Shown here piece after piece: positions 37,301-45,012 of a DNA stretch of 64,000 nt. The stretch spans positions 620,001 to 684,000 of the forward strand of contig NZ_KI650980.1 in NCBI RefSeq assembly GCF_000506985.1, given 5' to 3'. The notes beneath the pieces were generated by a model that saw only the letters and a list, made by a program, of their open reading frames with translations, had not been told where the DNA came from and searched no databases. This stretch comes from Advenella kashmirensis W13003 (GTDB taxonomy: Bacteria; Pseudomonadota; Gammaproteobacteria; Burkholderiales; Burkholderiaceae_B). Each line of letters begins with the position of its first letter. The first letter of the stretch is position 1. Both the position numbers and the translations under genes were made by a program.

Positions 37301-38006
37301 CATAATTGTCCAGTGCTCCGGTAGAAGGATTCAGGCCGACCTGCCCGGTAGTCAGGACCGCGCGGTCCGCATGGATAAAACCGCAGCCCTCGCAGCTGAT
37401 ACCAGCCGGGTTGGCCATCACTACCTGGGCGCGCTGGCCCGCCACTTCAATATAGCCACGCAACAGGCTCGGATTGGACGACTGGATCTGGTTGACGATC
37501 ACGCGCGCGCTGTCCGTTGTCAGCAAAGGATTACCCTGAATCCAGCCTGCCAGCTGCGTTTGGGTGCTGGTACGGGAATTGTTCAGAATGGCGCCGCTGG
37601 GCTGCACGTCAAACTGGCTGTAATTGTTCATAGAGACACCGGCGCTATTGGGGGTCTGGATATTGACCTGAGGCAGCCCGTTGGCTGTGGTGACGATTGA
37701 CGGCTGCGTATGGGTCGGCATAGCTTTGTTCGCCACGATCTGGGCCTGCGCTGTGTGATCCGGCACAAAAGCAATCAGGCCCGTGACGCCCGCCAGCACG
37801 ATCGCCTGCATGATCAGGCGCAATCGGGGCAATGCGGGGATCATCGCAATACCCCATTTGTTTCTGGCGTTCACCTGGTCTTGTGAGCCAGCCGCGCCGC
37901 CCGAGCGGCCTGCATGACTTTTACCCGGGCCGACCACAATATCGGCAACGGCCATCCACTGACCGCGAACGTGATTGAATCGCAAACGATAGCAGCGCTT
38001 ATTCAT
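28389..38006 (-). CDS. cdiA: CdiA/FhaB-type contact-dependent inhibition toxin carrier
   Basis: A 3205-residue two-partner secretion exoprotein. Order: ESPR extended signal (MNKRCYRLRFNHVRGQWMAVAD) with cleavage near residue 88 (AQA-Q). Next is a TPS haemagglutination domain (about 90-330) with an NPAGI variant of NPNGI. FHA repeats follow to about 1300. A non-repetitive charged region at about 1300-1670, placed where E. coli CdiA carries its receptor-binding domain, comes next, then the conserved RRFLDGYQNDEEQYRALMN block. More FHA repeats precede a hydrophobic pretoxin domain and a VENN motif at 2879-2882. The final ~320 residues hold the entry and toxin domains, with a C-terminal stretch TYTLRSGSSS and KWTIEISGV. 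Toxin activity is unassigned; a nuclease would be the usual guess. It follows cdiB by 88 bases. Confidence 0.92.
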   Translation of the reverse strand: MNKRCYRLRFNHVRGQWMAVADIVVGPGKSHAGRSGGAAGSQDQVNARNKWGIAMIPALPRLRLIMQAIVLAGVTGLIAFVPDHTAQAQIVANKAMPTHTQPSIVTTANGLPQVNIQTPNSAGVSMNNYSQFDVQPSGAILNNSRTSTQTQLAGWIQGNPLLTTDSARVIVNQIQSSNPSLLRGYIEVAGQRAQVVMANPAGISCEGCGFIHADRAVLTTGQVGLNPSTGALDNYVVRSGTVNIANMDASQTPYVDVLARAAKVTGTIRAKQLDIKTGINTIDANTGAVCASAGRTEVTAASDASAASDGRGDQPEVAIDIAELGGMYAGQITLLATEHGVGVRNLGNIRAGENLTLSANGQLHNRGTLAADGALNVQADSLLNDGTLYGGQNTAATTVTSLKNNKQILSGGNIALTANGATGSLTLGSESRLAAGLDLSETNQAQPGTSDKSSATTGKDSRSLKDKDSRSLKPGQSISLNAKDQAIVAGTIQVDGSLLAQADTLSVSGSELVAQDIRLTSRQGDLLANKAKIHAHTLAVNTPWQLSTEEAQIQAEALQLNAGSIRNRRGKLIHTGSNPFVLQTGALDNQGGLIATVSANLTIKSDSINNTEGTILQTSAAETSANPDDNALNINRLNINQLSINSGTLTNTRGTIRNNTGAVNLALADNALLTNQAGQIHSGTTLTLRAGGIDNQAGRILAGERLQLQLDKQGQGVDNRRGKIAAQTLDGFNTRTLDNREGRIEVSGETGLWLATTGLLTNEQGIIAVKGSLNIQAGDVDNRQGVVSSQRNARIHSASGLNNDGGKVVSDQTLFVEVDGDLHNQNGNVSAGTDMVLRGDTVNNQAGKLLANGDVALNASTLHNENGRIAAQRLQLRGGAINNDAGLIQAVQEMTIDTDGHQLINTNTGKDKGVISGGTLQLATGKLDNREGFIGAAKAATLQTGTLDNRQGRVGTDDLRIQAKDLDNRQGNLQSVKNIALDLGNASLDTRSGLIRAGDTLHISAATINNDDTFDGDRAAQQQKGIQANTITLAGGTLFNHSGFIAATQNLEFNISDSLNNQSGYITSLGTTRILDPQGNLLVNNEQGYISGKEKTQVQSAQLTGQGGTFAGDHLSLDLRGDYQNAHSLIGHTRLDLSTTGDVYNEGKLESANALAIQAHNLKNTQQGKIQAKHTRLQASDTIRNEGLINGQNTVVVADRIHNLGTGRIYGIRLGLQARELSNGGKQQDDTSRAGTIAARDRLDIGAQTLSNQDGALIYSGGDAAFGRTLDPDGRVTGTASSIVNNGSMIDIAGSAQIKTEQLRNLNADYRTELQQVGPVRKGKDYEPIPEHSSWDPSLHKRYDSDSAVVLTMEKSMLYYEGPDDKLWDFWGKPNALKIGKRYRGGGFPSAYIDDRRVGIAPSYYVSRLDDEDILFPWIIDESKKVYSLVYSPDDPIWEKTGIPAPDRNIPPSTIKVCSGISWNEVCQTKPNPEMKRYIDNNPSYAKLDELISQYNHAIQGYHEDMFREYEYEVTTQETRITHSKPGQISIGKNLALSGGAFTNDKSRVAIGGAMTGTVQFINNIDDENAIRRITERGRHREHDDDDDYGDWHDYEIPREEHIPASVAVVQIGQGAQSQSVDIVPVPDQTAEISAGGAAPVKPGDLVGTGHAIIEVSPDKPLEGTVTGSSEPAPVIRTTTPRRDLPSASLFIIRPDGQGGPLIETDPQFTQYGNWLTSNYMLEQLGLDPQHTLKRLGDGFYERNLINEQIGQLTGRRFLDGYQNDEEQYRALMNNAVTFAKKFDLRPGIALTAEQMAQLTSDIVWLVEQTVTLPDGSQQRVLAPQVYVKVRKGDLRGDGALVSADQIKLQANDTVYNSGTVAGRQLVDITADSIANMAGGRMNADKIALTAKDDIRVVGGQISAEQALNLKAGHDIEVASTLNHIQTRSDQDNYEYTDLDRLAGLYVTGSKGLGQLQVQADRDLILTAAALGNAGQGKDSSTVLQAGNNLALKTLTTRMSELVVSDASNYVKRIGSEEKGTHIASNGDIVMRSGNDLSLRGADVTSQQGAVNLQAGRDVRIEAGLSESGGQLRHKGSKRTGLATKTTEIRSDVQRQTLVGSAVSGETVSIQAGRDLKVVASDVVSDNSTTLIAQNNIRIEAGTENNREHEYRNTTKSGLLGGSGGLGFTVGTQSLTQQTDSQGAIQSQARSSVGSIKGDTRLVAGEQVLVRGSDVLAGDDILIAGKAVTIDPGTDQRQSKHVTEFRQSGLTIGVDAPIIQAVQAGVRATEQAGKSKNARVNAMSLANVGWSGYKIGQQGANVDQAMGQLQAGDAKGAAETAGVKLSITYGSQRSRSSTEVQQTETSGSQVRAQNTVTILATGAGTDSDITVIGSDIAGKKGTTLIADDAITLQAAEQTTRERSKNSSSGGKIGVSIGYENGSAAFGITVGANVGKGKGVGDEICYINTHVGDRDSATLIQSGGATTLKGAQVAGSRVRLKASDLTIESLQDKATFKGKQDDARGEITIGYGASGSGSISRSKISADYAGVNEQSGIFAQDQGYQIDVADHTDLTGAIITSSAAAEQKGLNRLTTGTLDARHIENHSKVKATSVGIGGDGNPMGVFGGSSSGLTASFGYGSFSSNESSVFHSGINTANIAITRPDAQQALTGKTAQDTIASIHTSLTNDEALAIRGLDNTFDKDEVQKQIDLDRDISQQFSKNTQEASGELKKRMARNDADFKAGLISEKERDERNAQLRNLEWLLGTVSAGLATPSNGLAGSLVAAASPTIAREIGQQFKQAGKEGSAGHIFAHAALGALVAGATGNGVAGGALAGAGAETIAPITAKLLFDKDVTQLTPEEKKTVSSIASLTGAGLAGAVGGNGKNLVSGSVVGRTAVENNYLTNAQLENLAQQIRNCSGDQCDKVIREMVDTNIRQQEEIQPFCAASPEQCQTKYGHLLDEMDASIALIKKLDIDKTLSNKFRNYLIAIYMLNSEARGLAVEDGWAKRIEEMGVDKETAQLIAAELPSMFGSPGGRKAGRRKVSVQPEPNKMQIADKDNSVAGKSSIKTPASTALSKQQSNSKLSESERLNLEAFDSFTGGASRLKKGQITMDGQAIKANGEFSKNAMVFDNVPRSKVVKYYKKLAGIEFLPNPQLMTETPDIYGNPGILYTVEKGKITYTLRSGSSSVDKTRAKWTIEISGVRGYPVGERVVNRKKIEMKFR
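36588..36633 (-). repeat. Short tandem duplication inside cdiA
   Basis: A 22-base unit occurs twice with a 24-base period (36588-36609 and 36612-36633), one base different. It encodes the doubled peptide KDSRSLKDKDSRSLK in the early FHA region. It looks like a recent in-frame slippage event. Confidence 0.7.
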
Positions 38007-38094
38007 ACTCTTCCCCTAACCGACGTTCTGATGGCCCGCTGCGCCCATGCCGCAAGGAAACGCGAAAAATTTCGACATGACAGGCCCATCCGTC

Positions 38095-39921
38095 TTACAA
38101 CGAAAAACTGATACTGAAGCCACCTGTTGTGGCTGGTGTTTTAAACCCGTTGGGTTTATTCAATGGCTTGCCAATGAAAAAATCGTAGTGCACGTATTTG
38201 GATAGACTGCCCCGCAGACCGACGGCCGATCCGATGAGCGAGCGCACCACCAGTCGGTCGGCATGCTGTCCACTGACATGGCCCGCATCAACACCTGCGT
38301 ACAGTTCATGCCCGGCAATACCCAGTGTGGAAAGCGAGAATGCCAGCTCGTTGCGCCAGAACCAGCCGCGGTCGGACATGAGCACATACTCGCCGCTGAA
38401 GCCGCGCACGGTATAGCGACCGCCAATGCTGAATTGGTCTTGTGCAATCAGTGGTGATTTGTTCCATTGCGCCTGCCAGGTACCGGTGTAGCGAACCGGT
38501 TGTTTGCCTAGCGTAAACGGCGCGCTCAGATTGACCGACGCGCGCCAGATGCGCGGCCGTGAAGTACCCTCGTCGTATTTTTCTTCCGGCGCTTTAAGTG
38601 CATTACCCGCCCCGGTGCCGCGCCGATAGGACAGATTCACGTCGAGCGTGGCCGCGCGCAGGTACTCGCGATGATTGACCCCCGCTTCCCAGCCGGCCAT
38701 GCGGCGCCGCTGGACAGGGATTTCCACTTCATCAATATAGTTTCGGGAATGACGCGCCCAGCCTTTCAGATAGACGCTGAATTTGCGTTTGGCGTCGCGA
38801 TACACCTGGCGGCTGAGACTCAGGTCCAGCGTGCGACTGCGTCCGCTGTAGACATAGCTTTCATGAATGTCCGCCACAGGCTGGCGATAGTTGAATGTTG
38901 AAAAGTTCGCACTCAGCAACCAGTAGCCAAACGGGACGGAATAATGCAGCGCGCTGTCTTTGGCGCGTCGAGAATGGCTGGTGGGGTGACCCAGACTTTG
39001 GGTATGACTGGCATAGAAAAGATCGTTCAGTGTCAAGGGGTTATCAAGCGACACGGTCAGGTTTCCCTGATAGCGTCCGGTACTTTTGCTGCCCGCATCG
39101 TCAAAACTGGCCATCAGGCGAAATGGCCGGGACTGATTCCAGTTGATCAGCAGATCGCTTTTGCCCGGCTCATTCGCAGGTGCAATCTGGATATCGGCGT
39201 TTACCGTTGGAATGCGTCGAAAGTTCTCCAGTCCCTGTTCAAGATCGCGGATATTGAGAATCCCGCCTTCCCTCACAGGCAACGCGTTCCAGCGGCGAGC
39301 CCGTGACTCGGATGAGTCTGTAAAGCGAATATCCTGCACACGCCCTGGGATAACCGACAAATTCAAATGGCCGCCGCCGATATTCTGAGAGCCGACCAGC
39401 ACACGCGTCGTCACGTATCCGGCCGCCATGATGGTGTTCTGCACATGATCGGCCACGAGTGCAATACCTTGCACACCCAGGCACTGCCCGACGGGAGAAG
39501 GCAAATGCATTGGAGCTTTTTCTGGAGCAAGGAGCGAATTCAACGCCCAGGCGAAACGCTCTGCCGACTCTCCCGTCAGTTCAACCGACGTAATGGGAAA
39601 ACACGGTGTCTCCGAGGGATATTGAGTGCGATCCGGTGGCGCAACAGCCGACGCACGGGACACGCTTTGGGGCGCAGGCAACTGGCTTTGAAGAAATTGT
39701 TGCTGCTGTTGCTGCCGTTGAAAGTGCTGCGCGTCCAGCATCTCGGGGCGAAGCGCCTGTGCCCGCGCAGAGGTCTCCCAAATGCATCCGAGCACGAGCA
39801 AGATAGAAATCACAAGCTGCCGAGACGACCGACTGCATTGCGTGAGCGAAAATAGTGGGCGCACCCGCCTTTGCGGCAACCGCCCATCGCGTGCATTGAA
39901 AATTGCCTCTTCCAACATCAC
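38095..39921 (-). CDS. cdiB: CdiB/FhaC two-partner secretion outer-membrane transporter
   Basis: A 608-residue TpsB protein of the Omp85 superfamily that exports CdiA. There is a long N-terminal region before a hydrophobic signal (LVISILLVLGCIWETSARAQA). A proline/glutamine-rich helix segment (HFQRQQQQQQFLQSQLP) precedes two POTRA domains, the first near CFPITSVELTG and the second near LNLSVIPGRVQDI. The 16-strand barrel includes the GRYTVRGF lid-lock motif near residue 480 and ends SISFSL. The mature start may be later than the ATG at 39921 suggests, because the signal is preceded by about 35 extra residues. A Q-stretch encoding CAG repeats is present. Confidence 0.92.
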   Translation of the reverse strand: MMLEEAIFNARDGRLPQRRVRPLFSLTQCSRSSRQLVISILLVLGCIWETSARAQALRPEMLDAQHFQRQQQQQQFLQSQLPAPQSVSRASAVAPPDRTQYPSETPCFPITSVELTGESAERFAWALNSLLAPEKAPMHLPSPVGQCLGVQGIALVADHVQNTIMAAGYVTTRVLVGSQNIGGGHLNLSVIPGRVQDIRFTDSSESRARRWNALPVREGGILNIRDLEQGLENFRRIPTVNADIQIAPANEPGKSDLLINWNQSRPFRLMASFDDAGSKSTGRYQGNLTVSLDNPLTLNDLFYASHTQSLGHPTSHSRRAKDSALHYSVPFGYWLLSANFSTFNYRQPVADIHESYVYSGRSRTLDLSLSRQVYRDAKRKFSVYLKGWARHSRNYIDEVEIPVQRRRMAGWEAGVNHREYLRAATLDVNLSYRRGTGAGNALKAPEEKYDEGTSRPRIWRASVNLSAPFTLGKQPVRYTGTWQAQWNKSPLIAQDQFSIGGRYTVRGFSGEYVLMSDRGWFWRNELAFSLSTLGIAGHELYAGVDAGHVSGQHADRLVVRSLIGSAVGLRGSLSKYVHYDFFIGKPLNKPNGFKTPATTGGFSISFSL

Positions 39922-40619
39922 TTTCTGCCAACCCCATTTTTATTGGGCAGCATTGTAGAGAGGTCTTGCCGAAATGTAATTTACCTAGATCAAGAAAACC
40001 CTAAATTAGGCAAAAAAACTCCTTTGTCTGCGAGTCATGACTCACGGTGACGTTCTCCTACCTGGGAGTGCGTTCGGCACAGCGACCCCTCCTCTTTTCA
40101 ATTCACTCTGCCCTGAAAAAAAACGTTCACGTCCATTGATTGTCTTATCGCCTCATCAAATTACTTGCATTTTTTTGAGGTTGTTTTATGAGTTTGATAT
40201 TGAGATTGACGGCGGCCGCATGCGTGAACATCGGGTAAACGCCTATCTGAACTGGCGTTTCTGAATAATGCGCGAAAGCAGTATGACCGATGAACGGCGT
40301 CACACCCTTTTCTCCGGTGCAAAAATATACAGTTGTGATTTTCCGCGCGATGTAACAAGCCTTTCAAACGATTACGAAAATGCCGCAAATTGCCGTTTTT
40401 ATTAGATAAAGTGCAATTTGGCCGTGTGATACAAAAGTTTCAACTGAAATACTGTGTAATCATGCTACTATTTTCGCGTTTCGCCTGTTTTGTCCGACAT
40501 CGCCGGTAAGCGCCGGCGCACCCGACGCGCACATTTTCTGCCCGAATCGGGGAAGCTGACATTGCGGCAAGGGGGCATCGAATGGTGTTCGTCCCCTGCT
40601 CCCGTTTATATACGATGCC
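39922..40619. other. Non-coding gap between cdiB and the RND pump operon
   Basis: About 700 AT-rich bases between divergent genes. I see no supported gene. It holds a perfect 12-base palindrome GAGTCATGACTC (40032-40043), a six-pair hairpin AACGCC-N10-GGCGTT (about 40228-40260) and many A/T runs. It must contain the promoters of cdiBAI and of the pump. No regulator gene lies next to either. Confidence 0.5.
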
Positions 40620-40646
40620 ATGATTAAATTTGTCAGTCTGTCTACA

Positions 40647-41819
40647 ATGAAAAAGCAACATCGTTTTTTTTCCATGCCAGCGCTATTGCTGCCGGCATTG
40701 CTATTGGTCGTCCTGCTGGTCTCGGGCTGCTCCAGGGACGAGGATCCCGCACCGGCGCCCAAGGCCGACGGGCCGCCCGAAGTCGGCGTCATCACGCTCA
40801 AATCACAGCGCATTACCTTTGACACCGAGTTGCCCGGGCGTACCGTGTCTCCGCTGATTGCCGAGATTCGTCCGCAAGTGAATGGCATTGTGCAGAAACA
40901 GTTGTTCACCGAAGGATCCATGGTCAAGGCAGGACAGGTGCTGTATCAGTTGGATCCGGCGGTGTACGAGGCAGAGTACGCTGCGGCCCGCGCCAGTGTC
41001 AGGAAAGCCGCGTCCACGCTGGCCAACGCGCAAACGGTGGCCAAACGCAATCGTTCGCTGGTTCGTATTGATGCGATCAGTGAACAGATCAATGAGGCTT
41101 CGCAGGCTGATGCGCAACAGGCCGCGGCCGACCTGGCTGTCGCCCGCGCACAGGAGCAGCGCGCCAAGATCAACCTGGACTATACCCGCATTGTCTCTCC
41201 CATTGACGGCTGGATCGAACTGTCCAACGTGACGCCGGGTGCGCTGGTGACCGCGAATCAGACGACGGCATTGACGACCGTGCAGCAACTGGATCCGGTA
41301 TATATACACGTGTCGCAATCGTCAGCTGAAATACTGCAATTGAAGGAAGATATCCAGGCCGGCCGTTTACAGGCGACATCGGAAAACGATGCGGTTATTC
41401 GCATCAGGCTCGAAAATGGACTGATGTATTCTCATACGGGCCGCCTGACTTTCAGCGGCGTGACCGTCAATGCCAGCACCGGTTCGATTACGCTGCGTGC
41501 GCAAGTGCCCAACCCCGACCGGATTTTGATGCCCGGCATGTATGTGCGGGCCGTGCTGCAAAACAATACGGGCGACCAGTCTGTCCTCGTACCGCAGCAA
41601 GCGGTCACCCGGCGGCCCGACGCCAGTACGGTTGCGCTGGTCGTCGATGCTGAAAACAAAGTGCAGGAACGCTCCGTCGTAGTCGGACGGGCGATCGGCG
41701 ACAACTGGCAGGTGCTGGACGGGCTGGCGGCAGGTGAACGGGTGCTGCTGACCGGGTCGCAACGCGTGCGCCCCGGCGTACTGGTTCGGCCGGTGGAAAC
41801 CACACGCCAGTCGGGCTAG
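40647..41819 (+). CDS. RND efflux periplasmic adaptor (membrane fusion lipoprotein)
   Basis: About 390 residues with a lipoprotein signal peptide ending in the lipobox LVSGC. AcrA/MexA-type domains follow: beta-barrel and biotinyl-lipoyl half near GRTVSPLIAEIRPQVNGIV and LYQLDP, an alpha-hairpin coiled coil (ASVRKAASTLANAQTVAKR), and LDYTRIVSPIDGWI. The MacA/AcrA C-terminal part has VLVPQQAVTRRPDASTVALVV. I chose the ATG at 40647 because it gives a 27-residue signal before the lipid cysteine. The ATG at 40620 would add nine residues. Neither has a clear ribosome site. It is the first gene of a three-gene pump with the permease 10 bases downstream. Confidence 0.9.
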   Translation: MKKQHRFFSMPALLLPALLLVVLLVSGCSRDEDPAPAPKADGPPEVGVITLKSQRITFDTELPGRTVSPLIAEIRPQVNGIVQKQLFTEGSMVKAGQVLYQLDPAVYEAEYAAARASVRKAASTLANAQTVAKRNRSLVRIDAISEQINEASQADAQQAAADLAVARAQEQRAKINLDYTRIVSPIDGWIELSNVTPGALVTANQTTALTTVQQLDPVYIHVSQSSAEILQLKEDIQAGRLQATSENDAVIRIRLENGLMYSHTGRLTFSGVTVNASTGSITLRAQVPNPDRILMPGMYVRAVLQNNTGDQSVLVPQQAVTRRPDASTVALVVDAENKVQERSVVVGRAIGDNWQVLDGLAAGERVLLTGSQRVRPGVLVRPVETTRQSG

Positions 41820-41829
41820 GAATCGGGAT

Positions 41830-44800
41830 ATGGCACAGTTTTTTATCAGCCGGCCCATTTTTGCCTGGGTATTGTCCATTGTGATTATGCTGGCAGGCCT
41901 GGCATCCATCCATACCTTGCCGCTTGAACAGTATCCCGATATTGCGCCGCCCCGCGTGGCCATTACCGCCACCTACACCGGTGCCTCTGCCAAGACGGTA
42001 GAAGACTCGGTGACCCAGGTCATCGAACAGCAACTCAAGGGGCTGGACAATCTGCTGTACATGCGCAGCACCAGTAACGCTGCCGGGCGCGCGCGCATCA
42101 CCCTCACTTTTGATGCCGGCACCAATATCGATGTGGCCCAGATGCAGGTGCAGAACCGTCTGCAGCAGGCCATGTCGCGGCTGCCCCAGCAGGTGCAAAG
42201 CCGCGGGGTGACGGTCACCAAAGGCGGGGAAGAATTCCTGATGGTGGTCTCGCTGTATTCGGACGATGGCAGTGCCTCGCCGGTGGATGTGGGCGATTAC
42301 ATCACCAGTAATCTGGTGGATGTGATCAGCCGAATCGACGGCGTAGGCGAAGTGCAGACCCTCGGAACGGGCTATGCCATGCGCATCTGGCTGGACCCCA
42401 AAAAACTGCTTGGCTACAGCCTGATGCCCTCGGATGTGACTGCTGCCATCGAAAAGCAGAATGTGCAGGTATCTGCCGGCCAGCTGGGCTCTTTGCCAGC
42501 CGTCAGTGGCCAGCAATTGAATGCGACCATTACCGCGCGCAGCATGCTGCAGACCGAAGACGATTTTCGCAATGTGGTGCTGCGCGTGGCACCCGATGGC
42601 GCCGTCGTCCGCATTCGCGATGTGGCCCGGGTTGAACTGGGCGCTGAAAACCTGACGATCCGCTCTGCATTGGGAGGCCTGCCAGGTGCCGGTATGGGGA
42701 TTATTGCCGCTGACGGCGCCAATGCCGTGGAAGTGGCCGATCTCGTGCGCGCGAAGCTGGCAGAGCTTGAACCGTTTTTCCCCAACAACCTGAAAACCTT
42801 TATCGGCGTCGACTCGACTCCTTTCATCAGTGCATCCATTGACGAGGTCGTCAAAGTCCTGCTGGAAGCCATGGTGCTGGTGGTGCTGGTCATTTATCTG
42901 TTCTTGCAGAACCTGCGTGCCACGCTGATTCCGGCCATTGCCGTACCGGTGGTTCTGCTGGGTGCGTTCGGGGTGCTGTCGGTCGCCGGATTTTCCATTA
43001 ACACTCTGACACTGTTTGGAATGGTGCTGGCGATCGGCCTGCTGGTGGACGATGCGATCGTGGTGGTGGAAAACGTAGAACGCGTAATGCATGAACAGGG
43101 GCTGCCGCCGCGCGAGGCCACCCGCAAGTCCATGCGGGAAATTACGCCGGCGCTGGTCGGGATTACACTTGTGCTGTCTGCCGTGTTCATTCCGATGGCA
43201 TTTTTTGGCGGCTCTACCGGCGTGATTTACCGGCAGTTTTCCATTACGATCGTTTCTGCGATGGTGCTCTCGGTTATTGTTGCGCTGACCCTGACCCCTG
43301 CCCTGTGCGCCAGCCTGCTCAAACCGGCGAAAAAAGGCGGGCATATCGACCCGACCCTGGCCCGCAAGGGGCCGCTTGGTTACGTGGATCGTTTTTTCAT
43401 GGGGTTCAACCGGCGTTTTGACCGGACCGCAGACCGTTACCAGACAGCCGTCGCCGGTGTATCAAAACGTCCCCGGCGCGGCCTGATTGTCTATGTCATT
43501 ATCGCCGTGCTCATGGGCTTTCTGTTCTTGCGTTTACCCACCTCTTTTTTGCCACCCGAGGATCAGGGCGCCGTCAGATTGCAGATTACCCTGCCCGCAG
43601 GGGCGACCGATGCCCGGCTGCAGCCTGTCATGCGGGAAATTGAAAAATATTTTCTCAAGCAGCCCGACGTGCGCAGTATTACCAGTATTACCGGTCGCAG
43701 CGGCGACCAGAGCTCGGCACGAGCGTATGTAATGCTCAAGGACTGGAGTGAACGCCCACTGCCCGAGCAATCCTCTGCCGCCATTGCCAGAAAGGCGACC
43801 CAGGATCTGGCGTATATCAAGGACGCACGCATTATTGCGACGCTGCCGCCTATTGTGCGCGGTCTGGGCTCGAGTTCGGGCTTCAATTTCTTCCTGCAGG
43901 ACATCAATGGACTGGGCCATGACGCCCTGGTCGAAGCCAGCCGCAAGGCCCTGCAACTGCTGTCCGAGCGACCGGAGCTGATGAACGTGCGGATTGATGC
44001 ACCCGAAGATACGGCGCAATTTACGATCAACATTGATGATGCCCGCGCCGGTGCATTCAGTCTGAATACCGATGCCATAGACAGTACCCTGTCGACCGCC
44101 ATGGGAGGCACTTACGTAAATGATTTTCTGGACCGAGGCCGTGTCAAGCGCGTTTACGTTCAGGGTGATACGCCTTTTCGCATGCTGCCCAGCGATATCG
44201 ACCAGTGGAATGTAAGGAATACGCTGGGCGAGATGGTGCCCTTCCCCGCGTTTTCCAGTTCAAAATGGAGCTTCGGTTCGCCCGAACTGAGCCGTTATAA
44301 CGGCAGCCCCAGCCTGGAGTTTCTGGGGGATGCCGCACCCGATGTGAGTTCCGGTGCCGCCATGCAGGCCGTGGAAGACGTACTTAAGCAAATGCCGGCA
44401 GGCATCGGCTTTGAATGGACCGGCGCCTCGCTGCAGGAGCGCATTTCCGGTGCGCAGGCCCCGCTGCTTTACGCGGTCTCCATTCTGTTCGTTTTTCTGT
44501 GCCTGGCGGCGCTCTATGAAAGCTGGTCCGTTCCCTTTGCCGTCATATTGGTCGTGCCACTGGGGATTGTCGGCGCATTGCTCTTTACCGCCTTGCGGGA
44601 GCTGCATAATGACGTCTTCTTCCAGGTCGGCTTGCTGACAACAGTCGGCCTGACTTCCAAGAATGCGATCTTGATTGTTGAGTTCGCCAAGCAGTTGCAG
44701 GAGCAAGGCCGTTCTGTTCTGGAAGCCACTTTGATCGCCGTGCGTCAACGCCTGCGACCGATCCTGATGACGTCGCTGGCCTTTGGCTTTGGCGTTCTGC

Positions 44801-45012
44801 CCCTGGCAATCGGGACCGGTGCTGGCGCCGGTGGCCGGCATGCTATCGGTACCGCCGTGCTGGGTGGCATGATGGTCGGCACGGCGCTCAGTCTCTTTTT
44901 TGTTCCGCTATTTTTTGTGCTGGTGCGCAGTTTCAGACGCAAGCGCCATTCGCATAATGATGGCCACGGCACTCATTCCCCGGACAGCAATCAAACGGGT
45001 CACACGGTATGA
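41830..45012 (+). CDS. RND multidrug efflux permease (HAE1, AcrB/MexB type)
   Basis: A 1060-residue inner-membrane proton antiporter with the standard 12-helix, two-loop plan. It starts MAQFFISRPIFAWVLSIVIMLAG. It has the helix-4 charge-relay motif LLVDDAIVVVENVERVM, the mid-protein RLPTSFLPPEDQGAV, and the late SKNAILIVEFAKQLQEQG and RLRPILMTSLAFG. Length and motifs fit tripartite drug pumps. The end overlaps the outer-membrane factor start in ATGA. No local TetR or MarR regulator was found. The substrate range is unknown. Confidence 0.93.
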   Translation: MAQFFISRPIFAWVLSIVIMLAGLASIHTLPLEQYPDIAPPRVAITATYTGASAKTVEDSVTQVIEQQLKGLDNLLYMRSTSNAAGRARITLTFDAGTNIDVAQMQVQNRLQQAMSRLPQQVQSRGVTVTKGGEEFLMVVSLYSDDGSASPVDVGDYITSNLVDVISRIDGVGEVQTLGTGYAMRIWLDPKKLLGYSLMPSDVTAAIEKQNVQVSAGQLGSLPAVSGQQLNATITARSMLQTEDDFRNVVLRVAPDGAVVRIRDVARVELGAENLTIRSALGGLPGAGMGIIAADGANAVEVADLVRAKLAELEPFFPNNLKTFIGVDSTPFISASIDEVVKVLLEAMVLVVLVIYLFLQNLRATLIPAIAVPVVLLGAFGVLSVAGFSINTLTLFGMVLAIGLLVDDAIVVVENVERVMHEQGLPPREATRKSMREITPALVGITLVLSAVFIPMAFFGGSTGVIYRQFSITIVSAMVLSVIVALTLTPALCASLLKPAKKGGHIDPTLARKGPLGYVDRFFMGFNRRFDRTADRYQTAVAGVSKRPRRGLIVYVIIAVLMGFLFLRLPTSFLPPEDQGAVRLQITLPAGATDARLQPVMREIEKYFLKQPDVRSITSITGRSGDQSSARAYVMLKDWSERPLPEQSSAAIARKATQDLAYIKDARIIATLPPIVRGLGSSSGFNFFLQDINGLGHDALVEASRKALQLLSERPELMNVRIDAPEDTAQFTINIDDARAGAFSLNTDAIDSTLSTAMGGTYVNDFLDRGRVKRVYVQGDTPFRMLPSDIDQWNVRNTLGEMVPFPAFSSSKWSFGSPELSRYNGSPSLEFLGDAAPDVSSGAAMQAVEDVLKQMPAGIGFEWTGASLQERISGAQAPLLYAVSILFVFLCLAALYESWSVPFAVILVVPLGIVGALLFTALRELHNDVFFQVGLLTTVGLTSKNAILIVEFAKQLQEQGRSVLEATLIAVRQRLRPILMTSLAFGFGVLPLAIGTGAGAGGRHAIGTAVLGGMMVGTALSLFFVPLFFVLVRSFRRKRHSHNDGHGTHSPDSNQTGHTV

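Noticed and set aside
39950-39990. Possible FNR/ANR box before cdiB
   Set aside because: Only the ATCAA half matches; the other half departs at two of five bases.
40037-40264. 75-codon plus-strand frame upstream of the RND pump
   Set aside because: No recognisable motif, no ribosome site and AT-rich intergenic context; likely chance.
41605-43344. 579-codon minus-strand frame opposite the RND permease
   Set aside because: Histidine/glutamine-rich shadow of a conserved gene on the other strand; codon pattern explains it.
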